Notes under the pieces: model-generated | What the model saw: the letters and a program-made list of their open reading frames with translations, nothing else | Told to the model about the DNA's origin: nothing | Database searches by the model: none | Source of the DNA: Clostridium sp. N3C | Lineage (GTDB): Bacteria > Bacillota > Clostridia > Clostridiales > Clostridiaceae | DNA: 42,479 nt | Direction of reading: 5' to 3' | NCBI RefSeq assembly: GCF_900095445.1 | Contig: NZ_FMJL01000031.1 | Coordinates: 1 to 42,479 of the forward strand | Translations under genes and position numbers: made by a program | In this document: in pieces, positions 9,064 to 17,462 of the stretch | Layout: each line of letters starts with the position of its first letter | Numbering within the stretch: position 1 is the stretch's first letter

Positions 9064-9273
9064 CTAAAGCTTCTGAACGTTTATTGCCATAGGTCCCTTT
9101 TCCTTCTCCACTACATCAAAGATAACTTGGGTTCCCTCGTGAAGCTCCTTATCATTAGCTTCACCCCTAATACTGTTTTTATGCACAAAGACATCATTTC
9201 CTGAATTAGCGGATATAAAACCATATCCCTTTTCATTATCAAACCATTTAACTACACCTGTATACATAGCCAT
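9064..9273 (-). CDS. csp: Cold-shock domain protein (CspA family)
   Basis: This is a 69-residue single cold-shock domain: a small OB-fold that binds single-stranded RNA or DNA and melts RNA structure. RNP1 (KGYGFI, about 16-21) and RNP2 (VFVH, about 29-32) are intact, following the usual VVKWFDNEKGYG opening. An AAGGAG site directly abuts an ATG three codons upstream, so the ATG at 9273 (9 nt from AAGGAG) is the better start. The intergenic leader to the M15 gene is short (about 75 bp), so the long regulatory 5' leader typical of the E. coli cspA mRNA is absent unless transcription begins inside the upstream gene. Confidence 0.93.
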   Translation of the reverse strand: MAMYTGVVKWFDNEKGYGFISANSGNDVFVHKNSIRGEANDKELHEGTQVIFDVVEKEKGPMAINVQKL

Positions 9274-9348
9274 AGGCAACATCTCCTTAAATATTAGATT
9301 GGTTAGTCATCCTTATTATTAGCCAAGTTCCCTATCTATATTCAACTA

Positions 9349-10287
9349 TTACTTTAAGGTATCATCAATATACTTTATATATTCCTTAATTCTTTCATCC
9401 TCTTCTGGTGCCCCATAGTACCACTTTTCATTATCCTTTTCTTTTCCACCAAAATACTTTGCCTTCAATATTATTTCTGGTCTATATTCAAAGTGTAAAA
9501 TATCAAAATGTCCCCATTTACCGCCCCAGACAAAATTATTTTTTTCAAAGACCTCTACCAATTCCTTAGGATATGTAGATAGTCGCTTTTGCCCTTGCTC
9601 AGCAGTAGCCCACTTCCAATAGTCCCACTTGCTTCCTGCTAAATCTATAGCTATACCGTAGGAATGGGCACTTAGCCTGTTAGTTCCTGCTATCCTTCGA
9701 AAATTAAAGGTACCACTGGTAGGATATACAAAAGCTGCTATTTGCTTATTATTTTTAATTAGTTCATTTATTTCTTTTATAGCCGCACTTAAAAACTCTG
9801 CTGCTTTATTATTTTTATTAAATTGACAATATCTACCACCTATTGCTACATTAGTAAGATTCTTTTTTATATTGGCCTCATTAGATCCATATACTTCCCC
9901 CATTAATTCATATACTCTACCCCGTCCAGGGTCAAAGTTTTTATCCATTAGCTTTCTTGTAGTAGTAAGAGGATATATCTGTTCTAGCATATCCTGCAAA
10001 TCTGGGTTGGCAATTTTCTCTTCTTGACTCTTTTGCTTTTTATCATCATATATTATTTTTTTACCAGATTTCATAACTATATAAACTTTGCCATCTTCTT
10101 TCACTTCAATGCCAACTATGTATTCTGGATAGGCCATCTTTAAACATAGTAAGTCCTGCTTCATAGTTTTTACATAGTCCTTATCCTCCGCTTTAAAAAC
10201 CGCTCTTATTTCCATAATTGCTTTAGAAGTTAACCAGGTACTTCCAATAACCCCTAAGACTAAAAGTATTATTATAATCTTTTTCAA
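9349..10287 (-). CDS. M15-family D-alanyl-D-alanine carboxypeptidase-like protein, membrane anchored
   Basis: This is a roughly 312-residue zinc peptidase acting on cell-wall peptides. One N-terminal hydrophobic helix (about 3-20) would anchor it outside the membrane. The C-terminal domain has the M15 zinc site SAHSYGIAIDL (His and Asp ligands near 208 and 215) and the later WGHFDILHFEY with the third ligand His near 265. This is the VanY-like M15_4 layout. The region between (about 35-140) is family-variable. The TTG at 10287 is preferred: AGAGGTG lies 6 nt upstream. A GTG three codons earlier sits inside that ribosome site. The gene is transcribed away from the LTA-synthase-like gene. Its exact bond specificity, whether D,D- or L,D-type, cannot be read from sequence. 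Confidence 0.85.
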   Translation of the reverse strand: MKKIIIILLVLGVIGSTWLTSKAIMEIRAVFKAEDKDYVKTMKQDLLCLKMAYPEYIVGIEVKEDGKVYIVMKSGKKIIYDDKKQKSQEEKIANPDLQDMLEQIYPLTTTRKLMDKNFDPGRGRVYELMGEVYGSNEANIKKNLTNVAIGGRYCQFNKNNKAAEFLSAAIKEINELIKNNKQIAAFVYPTSGTFNFRRIAGTNRLSAHSYGIAIDLAGSKWDYWKWATAEQGQKRLSTYPKELVEVFEKNNFVWGGKWGHFDILHFEYRPEIILKAKYFGGKEKDNEKWYYGAPEEDERIKEYIKYIDDTLK

Positions 10288-10604
10288 GTTACTCACCTCT
10301 AGGTATTAGAGTTACCTTGCTTTTAAAAAAATATGTAAAAAAACAGTTTCAAATTATCCAAAATAGCATATAATATTTATGATATCCTCTCCCATGATTT
10401 ACCTTTTAATGATGTTTGTGTTATATTAATAATATACTTTGAATTTTTTGTGAAAAAGGTATATTATAATATTTGATATTTATAGATATCTAACTCCAGC
10501 CATCAATTGGAATATATAAAAAGCATGATTGAAATTGGATATTTATATTGTGATGTAATATTCATTAAATATGATGATAATTATTATTTTTATGGGAGGA
10601 TGAA
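10288..10604. other. Divergent intergenic region, M15 peptidase / LTA synthase-like
   Basis: This is 317 bp of very AT-rich DNA between divergent genes. A promoter for the rightward gene is visible at 10439-10467. No ORF, riboswitch-like fold or strong repeat was recognised in the rest. Confidence 0.6.
10439..10467 (+). promoter_or_regulatory. Candidate promoter for the LTA synthase-family gene
   Basis: TTGAAT (10439-10444), 17 bp, then TATTAT (10462-10467), with an overlapping TATAAT at 10465-10470. This would give a leader of about 130 nt before the GGGAGG ribosome site. Confidence 0.5.
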
Positions 10605-12512
10605 ATGTTTACCAAATTTAGGTCTTTTGTATTTAATAACTGTAGAAACTTTAGTTTTAAAAAAATTAAACAAAGTAAATTAGCTAAAGCTATATTAATT
10701 TCCTTTGTTTTCGCTTTAATTACAACTTTTTTTCTACAATTCTTTCAAATGTCTCAAAACTTTATGCCTACCATATGGTGGATATCAGAAAATTATAAAA
10801 TATTTCTTTTAAGCAGTCTTTTTATTTTCTGCTTATATCTTCTGTTATTCTCCATAATAGGAAACCCATATGTTAGCTCAATTATAGCTTTGGTTATACT
10901 AGAACTTATAGGGTATTCTAACAGCAAGAAAATATCTATATTAGGTGAACCACTATACCCTGTAGATTTTTATCAAATTAAAAATGTAAAATCTCTTGTT
11001 CAAATGGTAGGTGGAAATCTTTTAATTCTTTTAATTGCAGCAACTGTAGTATTCATTTTGTTATTAGTATTTGCAGTTAAAAAGCTTCCAAAGGTAAAGA
11101 TAGGAGCTAAATCTAGATTAGCTTTATTTACTTTATCTAGCTTTATAATCTATTGTTATTTATTCTTTAGCCATAGTTTTATAAATGTGCTGGCTGCCAA
11201 TGCTGGAGTGAACATAGTTTTATGGAATCAACCTCGTAATTATGAATATAACGGATTTGTTTTTGGACTTTTATCTAACCTTCAAAATGATATTATGAAA
11301 GAGCCAGAGGGTTACTCTGAAGAAACAATTCAAGAGATAGTGGATAAATACACCGAAAAGGCTATAGAAATTAACAAAGAAAGGAGCACTAATAGCTCTG
11401 AAATACAGCCTAACATAATCACTTTTATGGATGAAACCTTTTGGGATCCAACGACACTAGAAGCTGTAACTTTCAGCGAAGATCCTATGAGCGCTTTAAG
11501 AGATGTAATGGCTAATTCATCTTCAGGCTGGATGTTATCACCAGGTTTTGGCGGAAATACAGCTAATATAGAGTTTGAAGTTCTTACAGGACTATCTATG
11601 TACAACTTAAACCCTGGATCAATACCTTATCAACAGGCTTTTGATACTAAATCCTTCTTCCCTTCCCTAGTGAATATGTTGGAAGAAAGGAACTATGATA
11701 CCCTTGCTATTCATCCATATAAAAAACAATTTTACAAGAGAAATAAAGTTTATTCTGCTATGGGCTTTAATAACTTTATAGGCGAGGATGATTTAATTTC
11801 ACTTAATAGATTGAGTGAGAATGCTTATGTATCAGACCAATCTGTTGTAACAGAAATATTGGACAAACTTCAAAATAATGATTCTCCTATGTTTATTCAC
11901 GCGGTAACAATGCAAAATCATAGTCCTATAGAAGAAGGAAAACACGGGGAAAACTCCATTACTGTAGAAGGATTAACCGGTGAGGCAAAGGATCAAATGG
12001 AAATCTATGCTGAAGGTATAAAGCAATCCTCTATAGCTGTAAGAAATTTGATAGACACTTTAGAACAGATGGAGGAACCGACAGTGGTTATATTCTTTGG
12101 AGACCACCTTCCATCCTTTAAAAGCGATCTATATGAACAGGCTGGATATGATAGTGAAACCTTTGATAGCCAGAGATTAAAGTGGCAAACTCCTTTGTTT
12201 ATTTACTCAAACTTTGATATGAAGAAAATAAATTTAAATACTATGAGTCCAGCATTCTTCGGTGTAACCTTGTATGATCTTCTAAATCAACCGGTTACCC
12301 CTCAATACGCTATGTTAGAGGAAATAAAGAAAACTTTTCCTGGTCTAAAGCCAAATATGATAATAGATGCCCAGGATAATATAAAAACAACAGAACTTTC
12401 AGAGGAAGAAAAAGCATTGCTAGAGGACTATATGTTAATTCAGTATGATTTATTAAAGGGACAACAATATTCACAGGAGCTCTTTTTCAAGGTACCTACT
12501 GAAGATCAATAA
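10605..12512 (+). CDS. LTA synthase family phosphoglycerol transferase (sulfatase fold)
   Basis: This is a 635-residue membrane enzyme. The N-terminal 200 residues contain about five membrane helices (near 27-48, 65-83, 88-104, 137-158 and 172-190). The rest is an extracellular alkaline-phosphatase/sulfatase domain. Catalytic landmarks are the metal ligand Glu277 in FMDETF, the Thr nucleophile Thr319 in GGNTANIEFEVLTG, a metal-site Asp/His pair in FFGDHLPSF, and His in FIHAVTMQNHSP. Family enzymes polymerise glycerol-phosphate onto a glycolipid to make lipoteichoic acid, or add phosphoglycerol to other surface polymers. Which one applies is not decided here, so no symbol is given. The gene is monocistronic, with a GGGAGG site and a strong terminator. 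Confidence 0.9.
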   Translation: MFTKFRSFVFNNCRNFSFKKIKQSKLAKAILISFVFALITTFFLQFFQMSQNFMPTIWWISENYKIFLLSSLFIFCLYLLLFSIIGNPYVSSIIALVILELIGYSNSKKISILGEPLYPVDFYQIKNVKSLVQMVGGNLLILLIAATVVFILLLVFAVKKLPKVKIGAKSRLALFTLSSFIIYCYLFFSHSFINVLAANAGVNIVLWNQPRNYEYNGFVFGLLSNLQNDIMKEPEGYSEETIQEIVDKYTEKAIEINKERSTNSSEIQPNIITFMDETFWDPTTLEAVTFSEDPMSALRDVMANSSSGWMLSPGFGGNTANIEFEVLTGLSMYNLNPGSIPYQQAFDTKSFFPSLVNMLEERNYDTLAIHPYKKQFYKRNKVYSAMGFNNFIGEDDLISLNRLSENAYVSDQSVVTEILDKLQNNDSPMFIHAVTMQNHSPIEEGKHGENSITVEGLTGEAKDQMEIYAEGIKQSSIAVRNLIDTLEQMEEPTVVIFFGDHLPSFKSDLYEQAGYDSETFDSQRLKWQTPLFIYSNFDMKKINLNTMSPAFFGVTLYDLLNQPVTPQYAMLEEIKKTFPGLKPNMIIDAQDNIKTTELSEEEKALLEDYMLIQYDLLKGQQYSQELFFKVPTEDQ

Positions 12513-12555
12513 TATGATGTATTTCATAAAAATAGTTAATTATTAATGAAACTAT

Positions 12556-12602
12556 AAAACTAAGGGCTGTGGCACTAAAACAATGCCACAGCCCTTAGTT
12601 TT
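12556..12602. terminator. Bidirectional terminator between convergent genes
   Basis: A 19-bp perfect stem (12556-12574 with 12584-12602, 9-nt loop) with a GGGCTGTGG core, A-run on the left and T-run on the right. It can terminate the LTA-synthase-like gene on plus and the M1/HAD/Cys-rich operon on minus. Confidence 0.93.
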
Positions 12603-12605
12603 TAA

Positions 12606-13022
12606 TTATATTTCACACTGTTCAATTTCTATAGCATAATTACCACAATTGTCACAAACCATAAGGCTTACAATATAACTATCATCTACTAGACCTCTGT
12701 TAAGAAGTGTGCTGAAATTATCTTTTCTATCTTTAGAAATATTACTGATAACATAATTACCATCTTTAGTATAAATGAAAAAGTGATACTCTAAGAACTT
12801 AAAATATTTTTGTCCATAAACCTTTCCATTTAAGCAATTGCCGCAAGGTTCATCGTAATATTCCTTGCTAAAGCTTACTTCTTCTCCTTCAAGAAGCAGT
12901 TTTATAATGCTTTCTCTATCTATACCCCTTACAGGCTTTTCCTCATCATTTAAGAAATACTCTAAGTTATTTTCTCCTAACTCATAGGCTTTATCCATAT
13001 AGGTAAATTTAAAATTCTCCAT
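12606..13022 (-). CDS. Small Cys-rich protein, probably DUF3785 family
   Basis: This is a 138-residue soluble protein of unknown function. Two Cys pairs, CGNC (about 60-63) and CDNCG (about 123-127), look like a four-Cys zinc or structural metal site. The middle contains an aromatic stretch EYHFFIYTKDGNYVISNISKD (split: EYHFFIYTKDGN, then YVISNISKD). From memory this matches the clostridial DUF3785 family; no search was possible. The start has GGAGGAATAAG upstream. The gene is last in an operon, 15 bp after the HAD hydrolase, and ends at the bidirectional terminator. Confidence 0.65.
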   Translation of the reverse strand: MENFKFTYMDKAYELGENNLEYFLNDEEKPVRGIDRESIIKLLLEGEEVSFSKEYYDEPCGNCLNGKVYGQKYFKFLEYHFFIYTKDGNYVISNISKDRKDNFSTLLNRGLVDDSYIVSLMVCDNCGNYAIEIEQCEI

Positions 13023-13037
13023 CTTATTCCTCCAAAC

Positions 13038-13751
13038 TTAATCACGATGGAACTCTAAGACCTTACTCAAGTCTCCATCCCAAATTTCATAGGTGCTATC
13101 CACTTCAGTAATGTCTCTAGATTGATTACTATGTATATAAATACAATCAAGTCCTACACTCTTGGAACCTTCAACATCTGCAATATGATCGTTACCTATA
13201 AATACACTTTTAGAAACATCAATATTATGTTCCTTAATTAAATGTTGGAAAAAGGCTGGATCCGGTTTGCATATTCCTATATCAGAAGAACTATGTAAAC
13301 CATCAAAATAATCATATATTCCTAGGTACTTTAATTCTGGAACAGTGAAACTACGCTGTCCATTGGAAAGCATATATATTTTCTTCCCTTTAGCCTTTAA
13401 ATTTTCTAACAGCTCTATAACTCCAGGATAAAGCTTTATATAGTTTACAGATAGAACTCTAAATAGTTTTGCAGTTTCAAAGATAAGTTCCTTACTGCAA
13501 TCTACCCCTTTATTGTTATAAAGCCTTTGAAAAACAACCGTAATATCTATGTCTGGATATTCTGTTTTAGTATTGCTATCTAATTCCTTTTTTACTTCTT
13601 GCAAATAAGCCTTCTTAAGTTCGGTAGACTTATAGATTGCCCCATTGTAACCATAAAATAAAGCAAACTTTTCCCATAAACCTCGTCGTGATTCGTTTGT
13701 ATTAATATCCACTAATGTTCCATACAAGTCAAAAATATAATTTTCGTACAT
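13038..13751 (-). CDS. HAD-superfamily hydrolase (subfamily IA, DxYGT type)
   Basis: This is a 237-residue HAD hydrolase. Motif I is FDLYGTLVD (about 7-15), which keeps the Asp nucleophile but has Tyr where phosphatases have the second Asp. Motif II is LSNGQ (about 128-132). Motif III Lys lies in CKPDPAFF, and motif IV is FIGNDHIADVEGSK (about 187-200) with acidic metal ligands. The variable cap between motifs I and II is helical, as in class IA enzymes such as YjjG. DxYGT is also seen in 2-haloacid dehalogenases, so phosphatase activity should not be assumed. RBS GAGGTAAAG. The gene sits 29 bp after the M1 peptidase and 15 bp before the Cys-rich protein, in one operon. Confidence 0.85.
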   Translation of the reverse strand: MYENYIFDLYGTLVDINTNESRRGLWEKFALFYGYNGAIYKSTELKKAYLQEVKKELDSNTKTEYPDIDITVVFQRLYNNKGVDCSKELIFETAKLFRVLSVNYIKLYPGVIELLENLKAKGKKIYMLSNGQRSFTVPELKYLGIYDYFDGLHSSSDIGICKPDPAFFQHLIKEHNIDVSKSVFIGNDHIADVEGSKSVGLDCIYIHSNQSRDITEVDSTYEIWDGDLSKVLEFHRD

Positions 13752-13780
13752 ATCTCTTTACCTCAATTACCAAATATTTT

Positions 13781-15379
13781 TTAGTCTTTTAACCTGCTAA
13801 TTGCTTCGCTGGCAGAATAATCATTAGAAGTGAAAGCATTTCTTATATATTCGCTAATCTCACTGCCTGCCTTCTCTTTTACAACGCCTAAGAAACCTTC
13901 CAAAGTTGCATTTTTGTACCTATACCTATTGTAATATGTTTTAAATATATCGTCAAACATTTCATCTCCAACCTTGCTTCTAAGATCCTCTAATACTACA
14001 GGACCAATATAATAAACAATTATTGAGAACTCCCTCCAGCTATACTGATCAGTACTTCTATAAATTGGTGGTTTATATGGATAATTATTGTTTAGAAAAG
14101 TTCTTTTTATTCCGTACTGATTATCTTCTCCATATAAGTTCTCAAAAAACAATGCTGTAGCATAGGAGGTAAAACTTTCGTCCAAAATAGGTTCTTTAAA
14201 TTCATTGTTCCCTATAATAGAGTAAAACCATTGATGTGCAGTTTCATGAACTACAGCCTCATCTTCAAAGGATAAATTATCAGCAGAAGGAGTTGCATCC
14301 ATTGTTGAATAAAAACCCATTTGGGTAATTGTAGGATATTCCATAGCTCCCCCCTCTAAAGGAGTTTCCACTACATCATATTCACTGTAAGGATATTCTC
14401 CATAGGTTTTGCTAAAGAATTCTAAAGATTTGCATGCAAGATCCAACATTCTCCTAGCTGCATTTTCATAACCTAAATGATAGCTATTCACTTTTACTCC
14501 ATTTACCTCTTTAGAAATGACTTTATAATTTTCACTCATAAAGAAAACAAAATCTCTAACATTCTCCGCTTGAAAAGTAAACTTATCCATACCATTCCTA
14601 GATTCCTTATTTTTTTCAACTCCAGTAGTTGCCACTACCATACCTTTTGGTACTAAAATTTCCACTTGATAATCTGAACAATCACTGTAATTAGATTCAC
14701 CTACAGGATGGAAGGGATTTTCATCCCAAAGGCCCTGTTCTTCATCATATATTGAAAGAATAGGATACCAGTTTGTAATAGAATATTTATTTTCATAATA
14801 TCCTAATCTATCTCGAGACTCAGGTATTTGTAAAGTAAAATCAATTACAGCCTCTGCCTCTTCCCCAGGCCTTAGATCTTTATCTAAATTAAATTTTAAT
14901 ACTTGATTATCCTCTGTATATTTAACTTTTTGACCATTGTAAGTTACAGAGTTAATTTTTATATCTCCAATTTCACTTTTACTTAATACTCTTGTACTCT
15001 CCCCTATACTCGGTCTAGTTTCAGCACTATTATAAGAATCTGGATATAAATGAAAAACCACATCCTTTAAAGAAGTATTATAGTTGTTTCTAAACTTAAC
15101 TCTTTCATAGCCTAAAATCTTTTTATTGTTTTCATCTAAAGAAACCTGTATTTTATAGGCGGTTCTATTATCCCTTAAATTTAACTGTTCCTGATTCTCT
15201 CCCCATTCCTTTGGATGAGGAACCTCTTTATAATTGTTACTTTTGCCAATATTATCATTACTAGCTATGTAATCTTTCTTATTTTCTGCATATATCTCCT
15301 TTGCAATAAATATACCTACTGTTACAACAAGTAAAAAGCCTATAATCAAGCCACTTATTACTTTTTTCTTATTTTTCAT
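13781..15379 (-). CDS. M1-family (aminopeptidase N-like) membrane-anchored metallopeptidase
   Basis: This is a 532-residue gluzincin. From the ATG at 15379 (GAGGTGATCAAT upstream, better than an ATG eight codons earlier) the protein begins with a Lys-rich start and one membrane helix (about 7-26). The catalytic domain is therefore outside the cell. GGAMEYP (about 343-349) is the M1 exopeptidase GxMEN-type motif. HETAH (378-382) plus Glu401 in LDESF, 18 residues later, form the zinc site. The N-terminal beta domain is present, but the large C-terminal ARM-like domain of aminopeptidase N is absent, as in other short bacterial M1 proteins. It is the first gene of the M1-HAD-Cys-rich operon. Peptide substrates are unknown. 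Confidence 0.9.
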   Translation of the reverse strand: MKNKKKVISGLIIGFLLVVTVGIFIAKEIYAENKKDYIASNDNIGKSNNYKEVPHPKEWGENQEQLNLRDNRTAYKIQVSLDENNKKILGYERVKFRNNYNTSLKDVVFHLYPDSYNSAETRPSIGESTRVLSKSEIGDIKINSVTYNGQKVKYTEDNQVLKFNLDKDLRPGEEAEAVIDFTLQIPESRDRLGYYENKYSITNWYPILSIYDEEQGLWDENPFHPVGESNYSDCSDYQVEILVPKGMVVATTGVEKNKESRNGMDKFTFQAENVRDFVFFMSENYKVISKEVNGVKVNSYHLGYENAARRMLDLACKSLEFFSKTYGEYPYSEYDVVETPLEGGAMEYPTITQMGFYSTMDATPSADNLSFEDEAVVHETAHQWFYSIIGNNEFKEPILDESFTSYATALFFENLYGEDNQYGIKRTFLNNNYPYKPPIYRSTDQYSWREFSIIVYYIGPVVLEDLRSKVGDEMFDDIFKTYYNRYRYKNATLEGFLGVVKEKAGSEISEYIRNAFTSNDYSASEAISRLKD

Positions 15380-15492
15380 ATTGATCACCTCACATTTTTC
15401 CATGATATGAATATATTCTTATCCATTTTATTATACAATATTGTTACAAAAAAGTATATTTATTCATTTTTCTCAAGCTAAGCTATTATATT

Positions 15493-15522
15493 AAATAAAA
15501 GCTTCAGCTAGGCTGAAGCTTT
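15493..15522 (-). terminator. Intrinsic terminator of the neopullulanase gene
   Basis: An 11-bp perfect stem (15498-15508 with 15512-15522, 3-nt loop) is followed on the minus strand by TTTTATTT. Confidence 0.88.
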
Positions 15523-15546
15523 ATAAAAGAGTTCTAGAAAATAAGA

Positions 15547-17277
15547 TTATTCAACTACCTTTAGTATTTTGAATTCCATCTTCTTTAAGCTAATTCCATT
15601 TTTCAAGGATATAGACTCTCCAGATATAAGATCTACTGAGTCCTTTTCAAAGGAATTATTCACAACATAGTCTTCTTCATTATTATTTATAGCTATTATC
15701 ACAGAACCATTGTCAGAATTTCTTTCAAAGATTATAACATTATCCTCTAAATAAAGAGGTTTATAATCGCCATAAACTAATTCCTTATTTTCCTTTCTAA
15801 TTTTTATGAGCTTTTTATAAAGCTGTAAAAGCTCCTTATTTTGTTTATCTTCATCCCAAATCATGCAAGCTCTATTTAAAGGATCATTGCCACCGGTAAT
15901 ACCAACTTCATCGCCATAATATATGTATGGAACTCCCTCAAAGCAAAATTGGAAGACTATAGCTAACTTCATTCTATCTACATTTTCATTACATTCATAT
16001 AAAAACCTTGGAGTATCATGGCTTCCAAAAAGGTTCCATAATTGCCTTGTTACACCGCTCATATAAATTGCTCTATTCATACTTACAATATTGTCAAATT
16101 CCTTCTCATTTATACTTCTCTTTGCAAAAAAGTCTACTAGAGCTCCTCTAAAAGGATAGTTCATAATACTATCTAATTGGTCCCCATTTAGAAAACTAAC
16201 AGCCTCATGCTGTATTTCTCCAACTATAACTGCCTCTTTATTCACTGCTTTTATTCTCTTTCTAAAGTCCCTCCAGAATTCATGATCTATCTCATCACAA
16301 ACATCTAGACGCCATCCATCTATGCCTACTTCCTTTACCCAATACTCACCAACCTTAAGCAAGTACTCCTTCACTTCTGGGTTTGCAGTATTTAACTTTG
16401 GCATATGTCTTACATTTCTAGCAAAGGTATAGTAATTAATCTTTTCTAGGCTTACAGGATATTCATCTATAAAGTACCAATCCTTATATTTTGACTTCTC
16501 TTGCTTTTCTAGCAGATCTTTAAAAGCAAAAAAGTCGCTTCCTGAGTGATTAAACACTGCATCAAAAATAATTCTTATACCTCTTTCATGGCACTTTTTA
16601 ACCAATTCCTTTGCTAGTTCTACCGTACCAAATTGAGGATCTATCTCATAATAATCCGCAGTATTGTACTTATGATTTGAGGTAGACTTAAAAATTGGAG
16701 TAAGGTAAATTAAATCTATACCTAAATCTTGAAGGTAATCTAATTTATCTATTATACCTTGAAGGTCTCCCCCAAACATAGATTTATGAGAAACAGGTTG
16801 TCCCCACTCCAAGGTATTTTCTGGATCATTGCTTATATCTCCGTTACAAAATCTATCAGGGAAAATTTGATAAACTACAGCTTCCTGCATCCATTTACAT
16901 TCATGATAAACATCTGCCTCCCCAATATAGGCATATTGAAAACCGGTAGCCTCTGGAATTTCCATAGGCTCTTCCTTTAATCCTCTTTCATCTAAGTATA
17001 TTTTCTTTCCTTTTCTATCAGTGAGCTCAAAATAATATTTGTATCTATTTTTCTCCACTTGTACATCTACTTCATAAAAATCAAAGAGATCTGTTTGTGC
17101 AAAAAGCTTCATGGTCTTTTCACAAAAAGGATTTTCCCAATCATATCTACATTTATAGTGTACCTTTACCTCACTCATGTCCTCTCTTGCTGTTCTAATT
17201 CTAATACATAGTGTATTCTTATCCTTTGCATAAGCATAGGGAACGGTAGTATTATGAAATATCGCATGTTTATTCAT
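15547..17277 (-). CDS. GH13 neopullulanase / cyclomaltodextrinase-type enzyme
   Basis: This is a 576-residue glucan hydrolase without a signal peptide, so it acts in the cytosol. The first about 120 residues form an N-terminal beta domain (CBM34-like). The barrel starts at about 130 with VVYQIFPDRFCNGD. Catalytic residues are Asp325 (GWRLDVCDE), Glu354 (IVGEI) and Asp421 (GSHDTPR), with DAVFNH at 239-244. The region V sequence MPKLN (292-296) is the marker of the neopullulanase/cyclomaltodextrinase/maltogenic amylase subfamily (GH13_20). It would cut cyclodextrins, pullulan fragments or maltodextrins inside the cell. RBS AGAGGA 7 nt before the ATG. The gene is divergent from an AraC regulator, with candidate AraC half-sites in between. 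Exact product pattern is not predictable. Confidence 0.92.
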   Translation of the reverse strand: MNKHAIFHNTTVPYAYAKDKNTLCIRIRTAREDMSEVKVHYKCRYDWENPFCEKTMKLFAQTDLFDFYEVDVQVEKNRYKYYFELTDRKGKKIYLDERGLKEEPMEIPEATGFQYAYIGEADVYHECKWMQEAVVYQIFPDRFCNGDISNDPENTLEWGQPVSHKSMFGGDLQGIIDKLDYLQDLGIDLIYLTPIFKSTSNHKYNTADYYEIDPQFGTVELAKELVKKCHERGIRIIFDAVFNHSGSDFFAFKDLLEKQEKSKYKDWYFIDEYPVSLEKINYYTFARNVRHMPKLNTANPEVKEYLLKVGEYWVKEVGIDGWRLDVCDEIDHEFWRDFRKRIKAVNKEAVIVGEIQHEAVSFLNGDQLDSIMNYPFRGALVDFFAKRSINEKEFDNIVSMNRAIYMSGVTRQLWNLFGSHDTPRFLYECNENVDRMKLAIVFQFCFEGVPYIYYGDEVGITGGNDPLNRACMIWDEDKQNKELLQLYKKLIKIRKENKELVYGDYKPLYLEDNVIIFERNSDNGSVIIAINNNEEDYVVNNSFEKDSVDLISGESISLKNGISLKKMEFKILKVVE

Positions 17278-17327
17278 ACTATTATCCTCTCCATAAAATT
17301 AATAATTTGTAGCTCTCCTACAAGGTC

Positions 17328-17382
17328 ATTATATCAAAACCTTCCTAAAGCATTTGTATATAGTTGATATTTTTTGTATATA
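17328..17382 (-). promoter_or_regulatory. Neopullulanase promoter with tandem AraC-type half-sites
   Basis: The -10 TATAAT on the minus strand is at 17328-17333. The -35 position (about 17351-17356, CAAATG) is poor. Two identical direct repeats TATATACAAA (17353-17362 and 17373-17382) have a period of exactly 20 bp. The proximal copy overlaps the -35, the arrangement expected of an AraC-family activator bound next to RNA polymerase. Binding is inferred. Confidence 0.6.
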
Positions 17383-17397
17383 TTTTAATCATTTATA

Positions 17398-17426
17398 TTG
17401 ACCGTCATTTTATATAGTGTTACATT
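17398..17426 (+). promoter_or_regulatory. Promoter for the AraC-family regulator
   Basis: TTGACC (17398-17403), 17 bp, TACATT (17421-17426), about 37 bp before the start codon. It is close to the tandem half-sites, so autoregulation is possible. Confidence 0.7.
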
Positions 17427-17462
17427 AAAACAAAATAATCTTCTTACTAAAGGAGTGATAAG

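Noticed and set aside
9274..9348. Cold-shock leader riboswitch before csp
   Set aside because: The gap is only about 75 bp with no stable fold; no evidence for a long structured leader.
10288..10604. Riboswitch or T-box upstream of the LTA synthase-like gene
   Set aside because: No conserved T-box or known aptamer core was recognisable and no terminator-type hairpin precedes the start codon.
13781..15403. Longer start of the M1 peptidase at 15403
   Set aside because: The ATG at 15403 has no ribosome site; the ATG at 15379 has GAGGTG at good spacing and gives a cleaner membrane signal.
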